A DNA stretch of 5,667 bases. Origin: CAYIRQ01 sp964365905. Its GTDB lineage: Bacteria > Patescibacteriota > Gracilibacteria > Peribacterales > Peribacteraceae. Shown in pieces: positions 1 to 5,382 of the stretch. The DNA lies in assembly GCA_964365905.1 (NCBI GenBank), contig CAYIRQ010000087.1, positions 1 to 5,667 on the forward strand, written 5' to 3'. The notes under the pieces are model-generated. The model searched no databases. It worked only from the letters and a program-made list of their open reading frames with translations, and had not been told where the DNA came from. A program made the position numbers and the translations under genes. The number at the start of each line of letters is the position of its first letter. The first letter of the stretch is position 1.

Positions 1-2
1 GC

Positions 3-50
3 ATCATCAACTTTCTCCTTGGGGATCCAAGGGAAGAATTTGAAGAATAA
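3..50 (+). CDS. Possible 3' end of an upstream gene (partial)
   Basis: From base 3 a frame runs 15 codons to TAA at 48-50 and reads IINFLLGDPREEFEE. Hydrophobic residues followed by an acidic tail look like a natural protein C-terminus, and the frame ends shortly before a dyad and the murB promoter. The other two forward frames give less protein-like strings. The piece is too short to name, and it could be chance. Confidence 0.35.
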   Translation: MINFLLGDPREEFEE

Positions 51-55
51 GCACC

Positions 56-87
56 TTATTTTCAATATGTTAACATATTGAAAATAA
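56..87. repeat. Perfect 32-bp AT-rich palindrome
   Basis: Bases 56-71 (TTATTTTCAATATGTT) are followed by their exact reverse complement at 72-87, with HpaI-like GTTAAC at the centre. As RNA it would fold as a 14-bp stem with a TTAA loop. No T-tract follows, so it is not a standard intrinsic terminator for the upstream frame. Its place between that frame and the murB promoter allows either an operator for a dimeric regulator or a transcript-end hairpin. Confidence 0.85.
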
Positions 88-127
88 CCTTCTTCTCATG
101 GAGTTTACTTTCGAGCGCTGGGGTGCC

Positions 128-136
128 TGCTACACT
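128..136 (+). promoter_or_regulatory. Extended -10 promoter of murB
   Basis: TGC followed by TACACT (131-136) fits the extended -10 pattern TGnTAnnnT. Only 8 nt separate the hexamer from the murB ATG at 145, so the transcript would begin at or very near the start codon (leaderless). No good -35 hexamer is present at normal spacing, which is common for extended -10 promoters. Confidence 0.55.
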
Positions 137-144
137 GAAGTGGA

Positions 145-1143
145 ATGCTCCAATTTCAGGAACATATCCCCCTCGGCCCCAAAACTACGATGTGCATCGG
201 CGGGAAAGCAAGGTGGTATGCAGAGCTTGGGTCGAGGGAAAACTGTGAGGCGGCAGCAACGTTTGCGAAAGAAAAAAATATTCCCCTCATCGTCCTCGGA
301 AGCGGCTCGAATACGATTTTTGCGGACGGGACAATCGAAGCGCTCGTTGTGAGGATCAAGGCAGAAATGGTCACCGTGCAAAAATCCCCTCACCCCCGCC
401 CTCTCCCAAAGGGAGAGGGGATGATGCCAGACATGTCCAGAGCGGCCGTCCCTGGCCGCGCGGATATCCGCGTTGAAGCGGGCAAAAACCTCGCGATGCT
501 CATCAATGAACTCGCAGAAGAGAATCTCGATCTCTCCCCTCTCACCGGGATCCCGGGGACGGTCGGCGGTGCGATCTTCGGCAATGCAGGACAGGGGCAG
601 GGGGGAGTGTGGATCAGCAATTATGTGAAGGAAGTGGAGATCTTGGCAAGGGACAATGGACCCTTCGACTCCGCTCAGGACAAGCTTCGGACAATGAACA
701 AAGGACTCTGGAAAAGATTTTCAAAAGAGCAATGTGAATTTGGCTATCGTACAAGTTTTTTTAAAGCTATGTGCATGCCCATCATTTGGAGTTGCACGTT
801 GCAAATTCCCTCACGCCCCAAGGAAGAAGTGAAAGCAGAGATCGAGCGACTCCTCAAAAAGCGCATCGAAACGCAACCGCACAGCAAGACTGCCGGCTCC
901 TGCTTCGTCTCCCTCCCCGATGGCACACCCGCATGGAAAGTGATCGATGCTGCGGGATTACGTGGGAAGAAAGTGGGGGGGGTTTCGATCTCCGAAAAGC
1001 ACGCAAATTTTCTCATCGCTGAGAAAGGGGCAACGTTTGAGGATGCAAAGAATCTGATTGAATCCATTCAGAGTACATTGCAGCCTCCGCTGAGGGTCGA
1101 AATGCGGCTTATTGGGAATACTGGAACTGTCGAGAACGAATAA
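145..1143 (+). CDS. murB: UDP-N-acetylenolpyruvoylglucosamine reductase MurB
   Basis: MurB reduces UDP-GlcNAc-enolpyruvate to UDP-MurNAc with NADPH and FAD, the second committed cytoplasmic step of peptidoglycan synthesis. Visible family motifs are EHIPLGPKTTMCIGGKA at residues 6-22, the FAD-binding LGSGSN (51-56), GIPGTVGGAIFGNAG (135-149), CEFGYRTSFFK (197-207, with the conserved Arg202), KTAGSCF (248-254, Ser252 the likely proton donor) and a late Glu319 in LRVEMRL. The ATG at 145 places the conserved N-terminus at residue 6 and fits the -10 box 8 nt upstream. The 332-residue length exceeds short MurBs of about 300 because two repeat-derived segments sit in-frame: about residues 80-108, containing SPHPRPLPKGEG, and about 172-184, containing PFDSAQDKLRT. 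Both lie between conserved blocks, probably in surface loops, and all catalytic motifs remain, so the enzyme is probably active. Confidence 0.95.
   Translation: MLQFQEHIPLGPKTTMCIGGKARWYAELGSRENCEAAATFAKEKNIPLIVLGSGSNTIFADGTIEALVVRIKAEMVTVQKSPHPRPLPKGEGMMPDMSRAAVPGRADIRVEAGKNLAMLINELAEENLDLSPLTGIPGTVGGAIFGNAGQGQGGVWISNYVKEVEILARDNGPFDSAQDKLRTMNKGLWKRFSKEQCEFGYRTSFFKAMCMPIIWSCTLQIPSRPKEEVKAEIERLLKKRIETQPHSKTAGSCFVSLPDGTPAWKVIDAAGLRGKKVGGVSISEKHANFLIAEKGATFEDAKNLIESIQSTLQPPLRVEMRLIGNTGTVENE
386..420 (+). repeat. Palindromic repeat in murB encoding SPHPRPLPKGEG
   Basis: The element contains a perfect 9-bp stem, CCCTCTCCC (399-407) and GGGAGAGGG (411-419), with an AAA loop, preceded by a C-rich arm (386-398). 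Translated it gives SPHPRPLPKGEG (residues 81-92), a peptide I recognise from dispersed repeats in many bacterial genomes. It interrupts the normal MurB path between the VVRIKAE block and the DIRVEAGKNL block. Presence of the hairpin is certain; its identity as a mobile repeat is inferred. Confidence 0.85.
442..472 (+). repeat. Two abutting palindromes in murB
   Basis: GCGGCC (442-447) and GGCCGC (454-459) form a stem around GTCCCT. Sharing its last base, CGCGGATATCCGCG (459-472) is a perfect 14-bp palindrome. The first one lies in sequence with no clear MurB counterpart, encoding SRAAVPGRA, and may be a second repeat beside the 386-420 element. The second runs into DIRVEAG, which is normal MurB sequence, so it may be coincidental. 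Confidence 0.5.
651..696 (+). repeat. Repeat in murB encoding PFDSAQDKLRT, flanked by direct repeats
   Basis: The core at 661-688 reads CCCTTCGACTCCGCTCAGG then ACAAGCTTC, and encodes PFDSAQDKLR. I recognise this peptide from a widespread dispersed bacterial repeat. GGACAATG occurs on both sides, at 651-658 and 689-696, like a target duplication. The segment lies between VKEVEILARDN and FSKEQCEFGYR, where MurB proteins normally have a short turn. Confidence 0.7.
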
Positions 1144-1184
1144 ATGTGAACTTCCAGACTTCATCCTCCAGGACAATAGTGAGT

Positions 1185-1190
1185 TATACT
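1185..1190 (+). promoter_or_regulatory. -10 box upstream of nnrD
   Basis: TATACT matches the -10 consensus at five of six positions and ends 9 nt before the nnrD ATG, so a transcript from it would be leaderless or nearly so. There is no convincing -35 hexamer. The gap after murB is 56 bp, so nnrD may be both read through from murB and transcribed on its own. Confidence 0.5.
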
Positions 1191-1199
1191 GCTCGCTGA

Positions 1200-2078
1200 A
1201 TGAAGAGGAATTCCCAATCGCATAAAGGCCAGAATGGCGTCGTTGCCGTCATCGGAGGCTCCCTTCACATGCACGGAGCGCCGATTCTTTCCGCTCTTGC
1301 CGCGGAAGCGACCGGAGTGGATCTCGTCTATCCGTGCGTCCCCGATTGTCACAAGGAAGTGACGAAGGCGGCGTCCAATAATTTCATCGTCACGTCGTTT
1401 CGCGGCGACGACTTGAGTAAGAGCGATGTGTCCGCTATTGAGGAAATTCTCAGTGGATGTGACTCAGCGGTGATGGGACCGGGGCTTGCAACGGATGATA
1501 GTGCGCAGGATGCACTCCAAAGTCTCGTGCGCAGTGCAACGATACCACTCGTACTCGATGCATCTGCACTGCAATCATGGACATTTGAAGCTGTTTCGGA
1601 AACGGCACGCTCCGGCAAAGTAACCGGACGCGCCGGCGTACAGCAGGAGAAAATCAAGGACAGCAAGAGAGAAGTTGTCCTCACTCCCCATCTCGGCGAA
1701 CTCTCGCGCATGCAGGGGCAAATTCTCACGAAGAAAACGGTCGATGAGCTGCAGGATCTCATCTGCACAATCTCAGGAGCACGAAAAGTCACACTCGTCC
1801 TCAAGGGAGAAATGGATCTCATTGGCGGACCTGATGGCACTTGTCAGAGAATCAAAGGTGGCAACGCGGGCCTGACAGTCGGAGGGACGGGTGATACCCT
1901 TGCCGGGCTCATCGCCGGACTCATGGCGCAAAAAGTTCCCCCCTTCGAAGCAGCTGTCATTGCCGCAACTATCGTGAAACGTGCAGCGACGGTGCTTTTC
2001 CATGAAAAAGGATATGCCTTTATGGCGATGGATGTGATCGGGCAGATTTCGCATCTTCTGCATACGTATGAGGGCTAG
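1200..2078 (+). CDS. nnrD: ADP-dependent (S)-NAD(P)H-hydrate dehydratase
   Basis: NnrD dehydrates the damaged cofactors (S)-NADHX and NADPHX back to NADH and NADPH, using ADP (ATP in eukaryotic relatives), in the ribokinase-like fold. Family motifs seen: HKGQNGVVAVIGGS (8-21), GAPILSALAAEATGVDLVY (26-44), the VMGPGL glycine turn (91-96), VLDASAL (118-124; usually DADAL), LTPHLGELSRM (161-171), LVLKGE (199-204), and the nucleotide/catalytic signature GGNAGLTVGGTGDTLAGLIAG (220-240), whose Asp232 is the expected catalytic base. The 292 residues match a stand-alone C-terminal domain; the NnrE epimerase domain found in fused YjeF proteins is absent. The stretch 131-158 between DASAL and LTPH is somewhat long and low in conservation. 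The ATG at 1200 follows a -10 box by 9 nt, and the 3' end overlaps pgeF by 11 bp. Confidence 0.93.
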   Translation: MKRNSQSHKGQNGVVAVIGGSLHMHGAPILSALAAEATGVDLVYPCVPDCHKEVTKAASNNFIVTSFRGDDLSKSDVSAIEEILSGCDSAVMGPGLATDDSAQDALQSLVRSATIPLVLDASALQSWTFEAVSETARSGKVTGRAGVQQEKIKDSKREVVLTPHLGELSRMQGQILTKKTVDELQDLICTISGARKVTLVLKGEMDLIGGPDGTCQRIKGGNAGLTVGGTGDTLAGLIAGLMAQKVPPFEAAVIAATIVKRAATVLFHEKGYAFMAMDVIGQISHLLHTYEG

Positions 2079-2814
2079 GGTTCCCACCTTCGCCAAGGCT
2101 ACGGTGGGCAAGGGGGTTAGGGCTGGGGCTGAGAACTCTCCTTTTCTTCTCTTCAAAAAATTTCCAAGGGTGCGTATTGGCCTCTTCGCGAAGGCAGACT
2201 CCTGCTCTTCCGATGAGGAATGTGCGTTCCGCCTCGGCTTTGGCAAAGTTACGAAGTTGAACCAAGTACACGGGAACCTCATTCATATCGCCGAAAAGAT
2301 GAATGGAATTGCAGATGGAGACGGTCTCACCACAGCCACGCCCGGCCTCGCGCTCTCCATCCGCTTCGCGGATTGTCAGGCCTTCGCAGCGTATGCACCG
2401 GAGAAAAAGGTGCTCGGACTCATTCATGCCGGCTGGCGCGGCATGGCCGCGAATGTCATCACGAAATTCTTTGAAGCCTTGGAGGAGACTTTTGAGATCG
2501 CGCCCTCAGAAACCTATGTCTACGCTGCTCCTTCGCTCTGCAGGAAGTGCGCAGTATTTTCGGATCCATACGAAGAGCTTCCGAAGCATCTTCATCCATT
2601 CATCGGACGCAATAGTGCATGGGCTAAAGCCCATGCCACAACGGTTGATCTTCGGGCAGCGGCCGACGCAGAGCTGGATGCTCTTGGCATTCCCGGAGAA
2701 AAGCGAGAACGGCATCCAAGTTGTACGAAATGTGATCCTTCGTTTTGGAGCTGGCGACGCGATAATAGTGCGATTGCGAGGAATTATCTCGTGGCAGGTA
2801 TGACTTTCCGGTGA
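2068..2814 (+). CDS. pgeF: PgeF/YfiH family (laccase-domain) protein
   Basis: The family (DUF152, YfiH/YlmD/LACC1) was first called polyphenol oxidase. Members act as purine nucleoside phosphorylase/adenosine deaminase, and E. coli YfiH (PgeF) keeps L-Ser out of peptidoglycan precursors. The metal/active-site residues are present: His69 in LNQVHGN, Cys103 in IRFADC and His120 in LIHAGWRG. Other family marks are GDGLTT (84-89), YAAPSLCRKC (152-161) and the C-terminal CTKCDPSFWSWRRDN (219-233). The 248-residue length is normal. The ATG at 2068 overlaps the nnrD stop, suggesting translational coupling; no Shine-Dalgarno is visible. Residues 2-17 derive from a palindromic repeat, so the true start might lie further in; GTG codons at 2104 and 2170 are in frame. 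A second palindrome encodes about residues 183-190. The neighbouring murB fits a peptidoglycan role. Confidence 0.9.
   Translation: MRARVPTFAKATVGKGVRAGAENSPFLLFKKFPRVRIGLFAKADSCSSDEECAFRLGFGKVTKLNQVHGNLIHIAEKMNGIADGDGLTTATPGLALSIRFADCQAFAAYAPEKKVLGLIHAGWRGMAANVITKFFEALEETFEIAPSETYVYAAPSLCRKCAVFSDPYEELPKHLHPFIGRNSAWAKAHATTVDLRAAADAELDALGIPGEKRERHPSCTKCDPSFWSWRRDNSAIARNYLVAGMTFR
2071..2128 (+). repeat. Palindromic repeat at the pgeF start, flanked by direct repeats
   Basis: CCCACC (2083-2088) pairs with GGTGGG (2103-2108) and inside it GCC (2091-2094 region) with GGC, an imperfect hairpin. Its translation, PTFAKATVGK, is a peptide I know from dispersed repeats. Nearly identical 10-mers flank it: AGGGCTAGGG (2071-2080) and AGGGCTGGGG (2119-2128). 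They are 48 bp apart, exactly 16 codons, so removing one unit leaves pgeF in frame. Confidence 0.7.
2617..2636 (+). repeat. Short palindrome inside pgeF
   Basis: GCATGGGCT (2617-2625) and AGCCCATGC (2628-2636) form a perfect 9-bp stem around AA. It encodes about SAWAKAHA, just before the family's VDLRAAADAELDALGI segment, at a point where homologues are variable. The GGGCTAAAGCCC core resembles a dispersed bacterial palindrome, but that is from memory only. Confidence 0.65.
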
Positions 2815-2824
2815 TCGCACGCCA

Positions 2825-2852
2825 CTGACACCTTTTAACTGCATGCTAGAAT
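2825..2852 (+). promoter_or_regulatory. Strong promoter for the candidate RNA
   Basis: CTGACA (2825-2830, five of six to TTGACA) is followed 16 bp later by TAGAAT (2847-2852, five of six), itself preceded by TGC as an extended -10. This is the best promoter in the window by consensus and the only one with both boxes. It begins 10 bp after the pgeF stop and points into a region with no plus-strand reading frame. Transcription should start near 2859. Confidence 0.65.
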
Positions 2853-2858
2853 GAACCC

Positions 2859-3051
2859 TGTCTCAACTTCTCGTACGAGCGCATTCACTTTTTCTCTTCA
2901 AATCATTTCGCTACAGGGGATCCTAATCACTTCGGACCGTGGTCCGGAGATGCGGAACCCCACCTGAACATTTCAGGGAAATAGCGACTCGCGCTCTACG
3001 GTTGTTGAGGCGTGAGCAAGGTTTCAAGGACTAGGCTGCGTCCAGTTTTTT
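2859..3051 (+). ncRNA. Candidate structured RNA of about 190 nt, 6S-like in shape
   Basis: The predicted 5' end pairs with a distant 3' segment. CTCAAC (2862-2867) pairs with GTTGAG (3004-3009), extended by G-U/G-C pairs to 2859, and CGTAcGAGCGC (2872-2882) pairs with GCGCTCTACG (2991-3000). A large open region follows. Its 5' strand is 2883-2915. Its 3' strand contains a hairpin, CCTGAA (2963-2968) with TTCAGG (2972-2977). The apical arm has GGGGaTCC (2916-2923) pairing with GGAaCCCC (2954-2961), topped by CTTCGGAC (2930-2937) and GTCCGGAG (2942-2949) around CGTG. CGCTA (2909-2913) and TAGCG (2982-2986) could partly close the bubble. A promoter precedes it and a hairpin plus T6 ends it. A closing stem, central bubble with a 3'-strand hairpin and an apical arm are the 6S RNA plan, and the length fits. 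The identity is inference; no conserved 6S sequence was recognised. Confidence 0.55.
3031..3051 (+). terminator. Intrinsic terminator of the candidate RNA
   Basis: CTAGGC (3031-3036) and GTCCAG (3040-3045) form a short stem with one mismatch and one G-U around TGC, followed at once by six T residues (3046-3051). The stem is weak, but hairpin and T-run are in the right order. The same bases encode the last four residues and stop of the minus-strand gene. Confidence 0.5.
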
Positions 3052-3354
3052 GAGAATTGCAGCTACTTCCACTGCGTTCTGAACTCGCGCTTGAAATAAC
3101 GCGAGGTCCTCTTTCCTGGAAACTTGAGTCAACTCATCAAGTGCAAGCTGCATCAACCCCAAGTCTTTCGTAATACACGCGATCATCCATACCGTGAGAG
3201 GCGAATCCTTGAGAATGTCCACTGCTGCATCGGCAACCATCGACAGGTTTTGTCTCCGGATGAATGCAAGCAGCTGCTCGGGGTATCTGGATAGCTGAAC
3301 GAGGACAACGCCGAGTTCTTCGAGAGTTGGGCTTTTTGGCTCTACAGAAAGCAT
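3031..3354 (-). CDS. Small protein of unknown function (107 aa)
   Basis: I do not recognise this protein. It is probably real: it fills the gap between the RNA and dgt, has an ATG start, and its composition is that of a soluble, mostly helical protein, rich in Leu, Ala and Val with alternating charges (for example LEELGVVLVQLSRYPEQLLAFIRRQ, quoted in part: LEELGVVLVQL, residues 11-21). Helices seem to run from about 11 to 33, 37 to 66 and 68 to 104, which could suit an alpha-helical bundle or a single repeat-type fold. No signal peptide, membrane segment or Cys/His metal cluster is seen. The start is divergent from dgt with 23 bp between the two start codons. The stop lies inside the terminator of the opposing RNA. 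Confidence 0.6.
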   Translation of the reverse strand: MLSVEPKSPTLEELGVVLVQLSRYPEQLLAFIRRQNLSMVADAAVDILKDSPLTVWMIACITKDLGLMQLALDELTQVSRKEDLALFQARVQNAVEVAAILKKLDAA

Positions 3355-3363
3355 AGGGTGGGG

Positions 3364-3376
3364 TAAGGTACACCTT
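3364..3376. promoter_or_regulatory. Overlapping divergent -10 candidates with a small dyad
   Basis: AAGGT (3365-3369) and ACCTT (3372-3376) flank AC, a 5-bp dyad in the 23-bp gap between dgt and the small minus-strand gene. On the plus strand TAAGGT ends 8 nt before the dgt ATG. On the minus strand TACCTT ends 10 nt before the small gene's ATG. Both are weak -10 matches, but their distances equal those seen at the clearer promoters here. Confidence 0.3.
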
Positions 3377-3377
3377 C

Positions 3378-4487
3378 ATGGAACCCTTGTCATCTCGCTT
3401 GGAAAGGGCAGGAATGCTCCTCAAGCCCTATGCGGTGCCACTCTCGGAGACATGGGGCCGTACCTATGAAGAAGCAGAGGACGAAACGCGATTCCCGTTC
3501 CAGCGCGACCGGGATCGCATCATCCATACGCAGGCATTCCGAAGACTGAAGCATAAGACACAGGTTTTTGTGGCAGACAAAGGAGATCATTACAGGACAC
3601 GCCTTACACACACGATAGAGGTTGCGCAGATCAGTCGGGATATGGCGCGCACGCTCAGCTTGAATGAAGACCTCGCGGAAGCGATCGCGCTCGCGCACGA
3701 TCTCGGCCACACCCCATTTGGTCACGCAGGAGAAGAGGCGATGAACGAAGAGATGCATCGATGTGGAGCGAATTTCGAACACAATGCACAATCCCTGCGG
3801 ATTGTCACACTCCTCGAAGAACGTTCGAGGCGCTATCCCGGGCTCAACCTCAATCGAGAGATCCTCGAGGGATTACAGAAACATCGTACGGCTTTTGATC
3901 AAAGAGAAAGTGCGCCCTCCCACGCGCCATCCCTGGAAGCGCAGCTCGTGAATCTCGCTGATGAAATCGCCTACACCGCGCACGATATCGATGATGGCCT
4001 GCGTGCCGGCATGTTCTCCGCACACGATCTCCTTTCAATTCCACTCTACAGAGAAGCGCACGCGCTCTCGGAACGAAACGGCACCGAAGTGCGGGGGAGC
4101 ATTATCCATCTCCTCGTCATCGATACCTATATGGAAACAGAACATCGACTATCACAAAAAAACATTCGAACGCTCGAGGATGTGTATGCCTCACACATTC
4201 CTCTTGTTGCATTTGGGAATGCCACCCAGGAAAAGCTCAGGCTTCTTCGCGAGACACTCATGGAGCGCTTCTACCGTCACCCCGACGTCATCACGCATTC
4301 GCAGGAAGGAAAGCGCATCATTCACACGCTCTTCCAGGCATTCGAAAAGAATCCTCCCGAAAAAGTACTGGATCTTCAGAAGAAAACGGGAAATAGTCTT
4401 CCGGAAGCAATCAAAGACTACATCGCAGGAATGACCGATCAATTCGCAATAGACGCAGCAAGGGTCGCCATCGGCGGCAGAACGTAG
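3378..4487 (+). CDS. dgt: dGTPase-like HD-domain triphosphohydrolase
   Basis: Dgt enzymes hydrolyse dGTP (and in many relatives other dNTPs) to the deoxynucleoside and tripolyphosphate, adjusting dNTP pools. The N-terminal family block runs through FPFQRDRDRIIHTQAFRRL (39-57) and KTQVFVADKGDHYRTRLTHT (60-79). The HD metal residues are His78, His107-Asp108 in ALAHDLGHTPFGHAGE and Asp195 in NLADEIAYTAHDIDDGL. FEHNAQ (133-138) is also typical. The 369 residues match the shorter dGTPase-like class rather than the roughly 500-residue E. coli Dgt. The ATG at 3378 gives the usual RLER start; Met13 is a less likely alternative. No repeat elements interrupt it. Its 3' end runs 49 bp into the convergent M23 gene, so there is no room for an intrinsic terminator between them. 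Confidence 0.93.
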   Translation: MEPLSSRLERAGMLLKPYAVPLSETWGRTYEEAEDETRFPFQRDRDRIIHTQAFRRLKHKTQVFVADKGDHYRTRLTHTIEVAQISRDMARTLSLNEDLAEAIALAHDLGHTPFGHAGEEAMNEEMHRCGANFEHNAQSLRIVTLLEERSRRYPGLNLNREILEGLQKHRTAFDQRESAPSHAPSLEAQLVNLADEIAYTAHDIDDGLRAGMFSAHDLLSIPLYREAHALSERNGTEVRGSIIHLLVIDTYMETEHRLSQKNIRTLEDVYASHIPLVAFGNATQEKLRLLRETLMERFYRHPDVITHSQEGKRIIHTLFQAFEKNPPEKVLDLQKKTGNSLPEAIKDYIAGMTDQFAIDAARVAIGGRT

Positions 4488-5374
4488 AGCGGATCGATCG
4501 GCTGCCCGTAGGCAAGCACTTCGAAGTGCACGTGGGGTCCGGTCGTGAGGAGTCCCGCGCCGCGCGAGCCGGGGCGACCGCCGGAGAGAGCGATGACCTG
4601 ACCGGCATGGACCGTGTCGCCCGCGGAAACCAGAATGTTGCTCACGTGTCCAAACACCGTTGTGTAGTCATTCTCGTGGGAGAGGACAATCGTGCTGTAG
4701 CCGTAGCCACGGTCATGGACCTCAAGGACAACGCCGCGGGCAGGCGCATGGATCTCCGTCCCCTGCACCACAGGGATATCAATCGCGTGATGCTCCATGG
4801 CAAAACGCTTTTTGTATCCGGGATCGAGGTACCCCGCACTGATCCCCTTCCGAGGCATCACCGGCCACGTGAAGACGAATGAAGAGTCAGGAACGACTTC
4901 CTGCTTCCGCTCCTTCCGTGCGACATGGGGCTGCTCCCTCTGCGAACGATACGAAGCAATGAGCAGCGCATCTGCCTTCCTTTCCTCCCGTACAAGGGAA
5001 AGAATGACGCGTCGCGCATCACGAATGTCCCGTTCTCGAAGACTGAGTTCTCGCATGCGACTCTCGAGGTCCGAGGCTTGCTGAGAAGCGTTCCCGCGAT
5101 GCACTCTGACGAGCGCCTGCTGCACCGCCTTTCGCTCCCGCAGCACTGCATTCATTTCTTCCTGAAGCCTCTCCCGATGCGCACGCAGAATTTCCTCTCT
5201 ATGGGAGAGCAATATTTTTTCACTCTTTTCCTCATCCAGAATGGGAGTGACGCTGGCAATATTTTCACGCGGTCCTCCGATCAGTTCTTCCGCACGCATC
5301 TCCCGCGAGAGCAGAAAGACACCAAGAGTGATCCCCAGAACGAGAATATGCCGAAGCTGAATATTGATGACCAA
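4439..5374 (-). CDS. M23 (LytM-type) peptidoglycan endopeptidase with coiled coil
   Basis: Residues 7-23 are a hydrophobic N-terminal segment (signal peptide or membrane anchor), followed by a charged Glu/Arg-rich coiled coil at about 48-135 and a C-terminal M23 domain at about 168-298. The zinc site is complete: His195 and Asp199 in HHAID and His283 in PHVHFEV, with catalytic His281 and the GHVS His243. It should cut peptide cross-links in the wall, or, if regulated like EnvC, activate amidases through the coiled coil. The usual Gly of HxGxD is Ala197. The start is TTG at 5374: the frame has a TAA just upstream, the next in-frame ATG is Met26, and that would remove the hydrophobic segment. 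A perfect TATAAT ends 8 nt before this TTG. The last codons overlap dgt. Confidence 0.92.
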   Translation of the reverse strand: MVINIQLRHILVLGITLGVFLLSREMRAEELIGGPRENIASVTPILDEEKSEKILLSHREEILRAHRERLQEEMNAVLRERKAVQQALVRVHRGNASQQASDLESRMRELSLRERDIRDARRVILSLVREERKADALLIASYRSQREQPHVARKERKQEVVPDSSFVFTWPVMPRKGISAGYLDPGYKKRFAMEHHAIDIPVVQGTEIHAPARGVVLEVHDRGYGYSTIVLSHENDYTTVFGHVSNILVSAGDTVHAGQVIALSGGRPGSRGAGLLTTGPHVHFEVLAYGQPIDPLYVLPPMATLAASIAN

Positions 5375-5382
5375 AGTCTTCC

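Noticed and set aside
1614..1640. TCCGG...CCGGA inverted repeat in nnrD as an inserted element
   Set aside because: The arms are only 5 bp with a bulge beyond; the segment is variable in the family, and the evidence is too weak to list.
1349..1840. Minus-strand 163-codon open frame opposite nnrD
   Set aside because: nnrD carries complete family motifs across the same bases, and the antisense product is Ser/Thr/Arg-rich with no recognisable domain.
2359..2373. ATCCGC-TTC-GCGGAT hairpin in pgeF as another repeat
   Set aside because: It encodes the conserved SIRFADC segment with no extra residues, so it is native codon usage rather than an insertion.
2303..2803. Plus-strand 166-codon frame inside pgeF
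   Set aside because: The product is rich in Arg, Ser and Pro, typical of an off-frame reading; pgeF holds all catalytic motifs in its own frame.
2916..2961. SRP (4.5S) RNA, suggested by GGTCCGGA
   Set aside because: The GGAA tetraloop and the symmetric and asymmetric loop bases of SRP domain IV are missing; CGGAC and GTCCG pair with each other instead.
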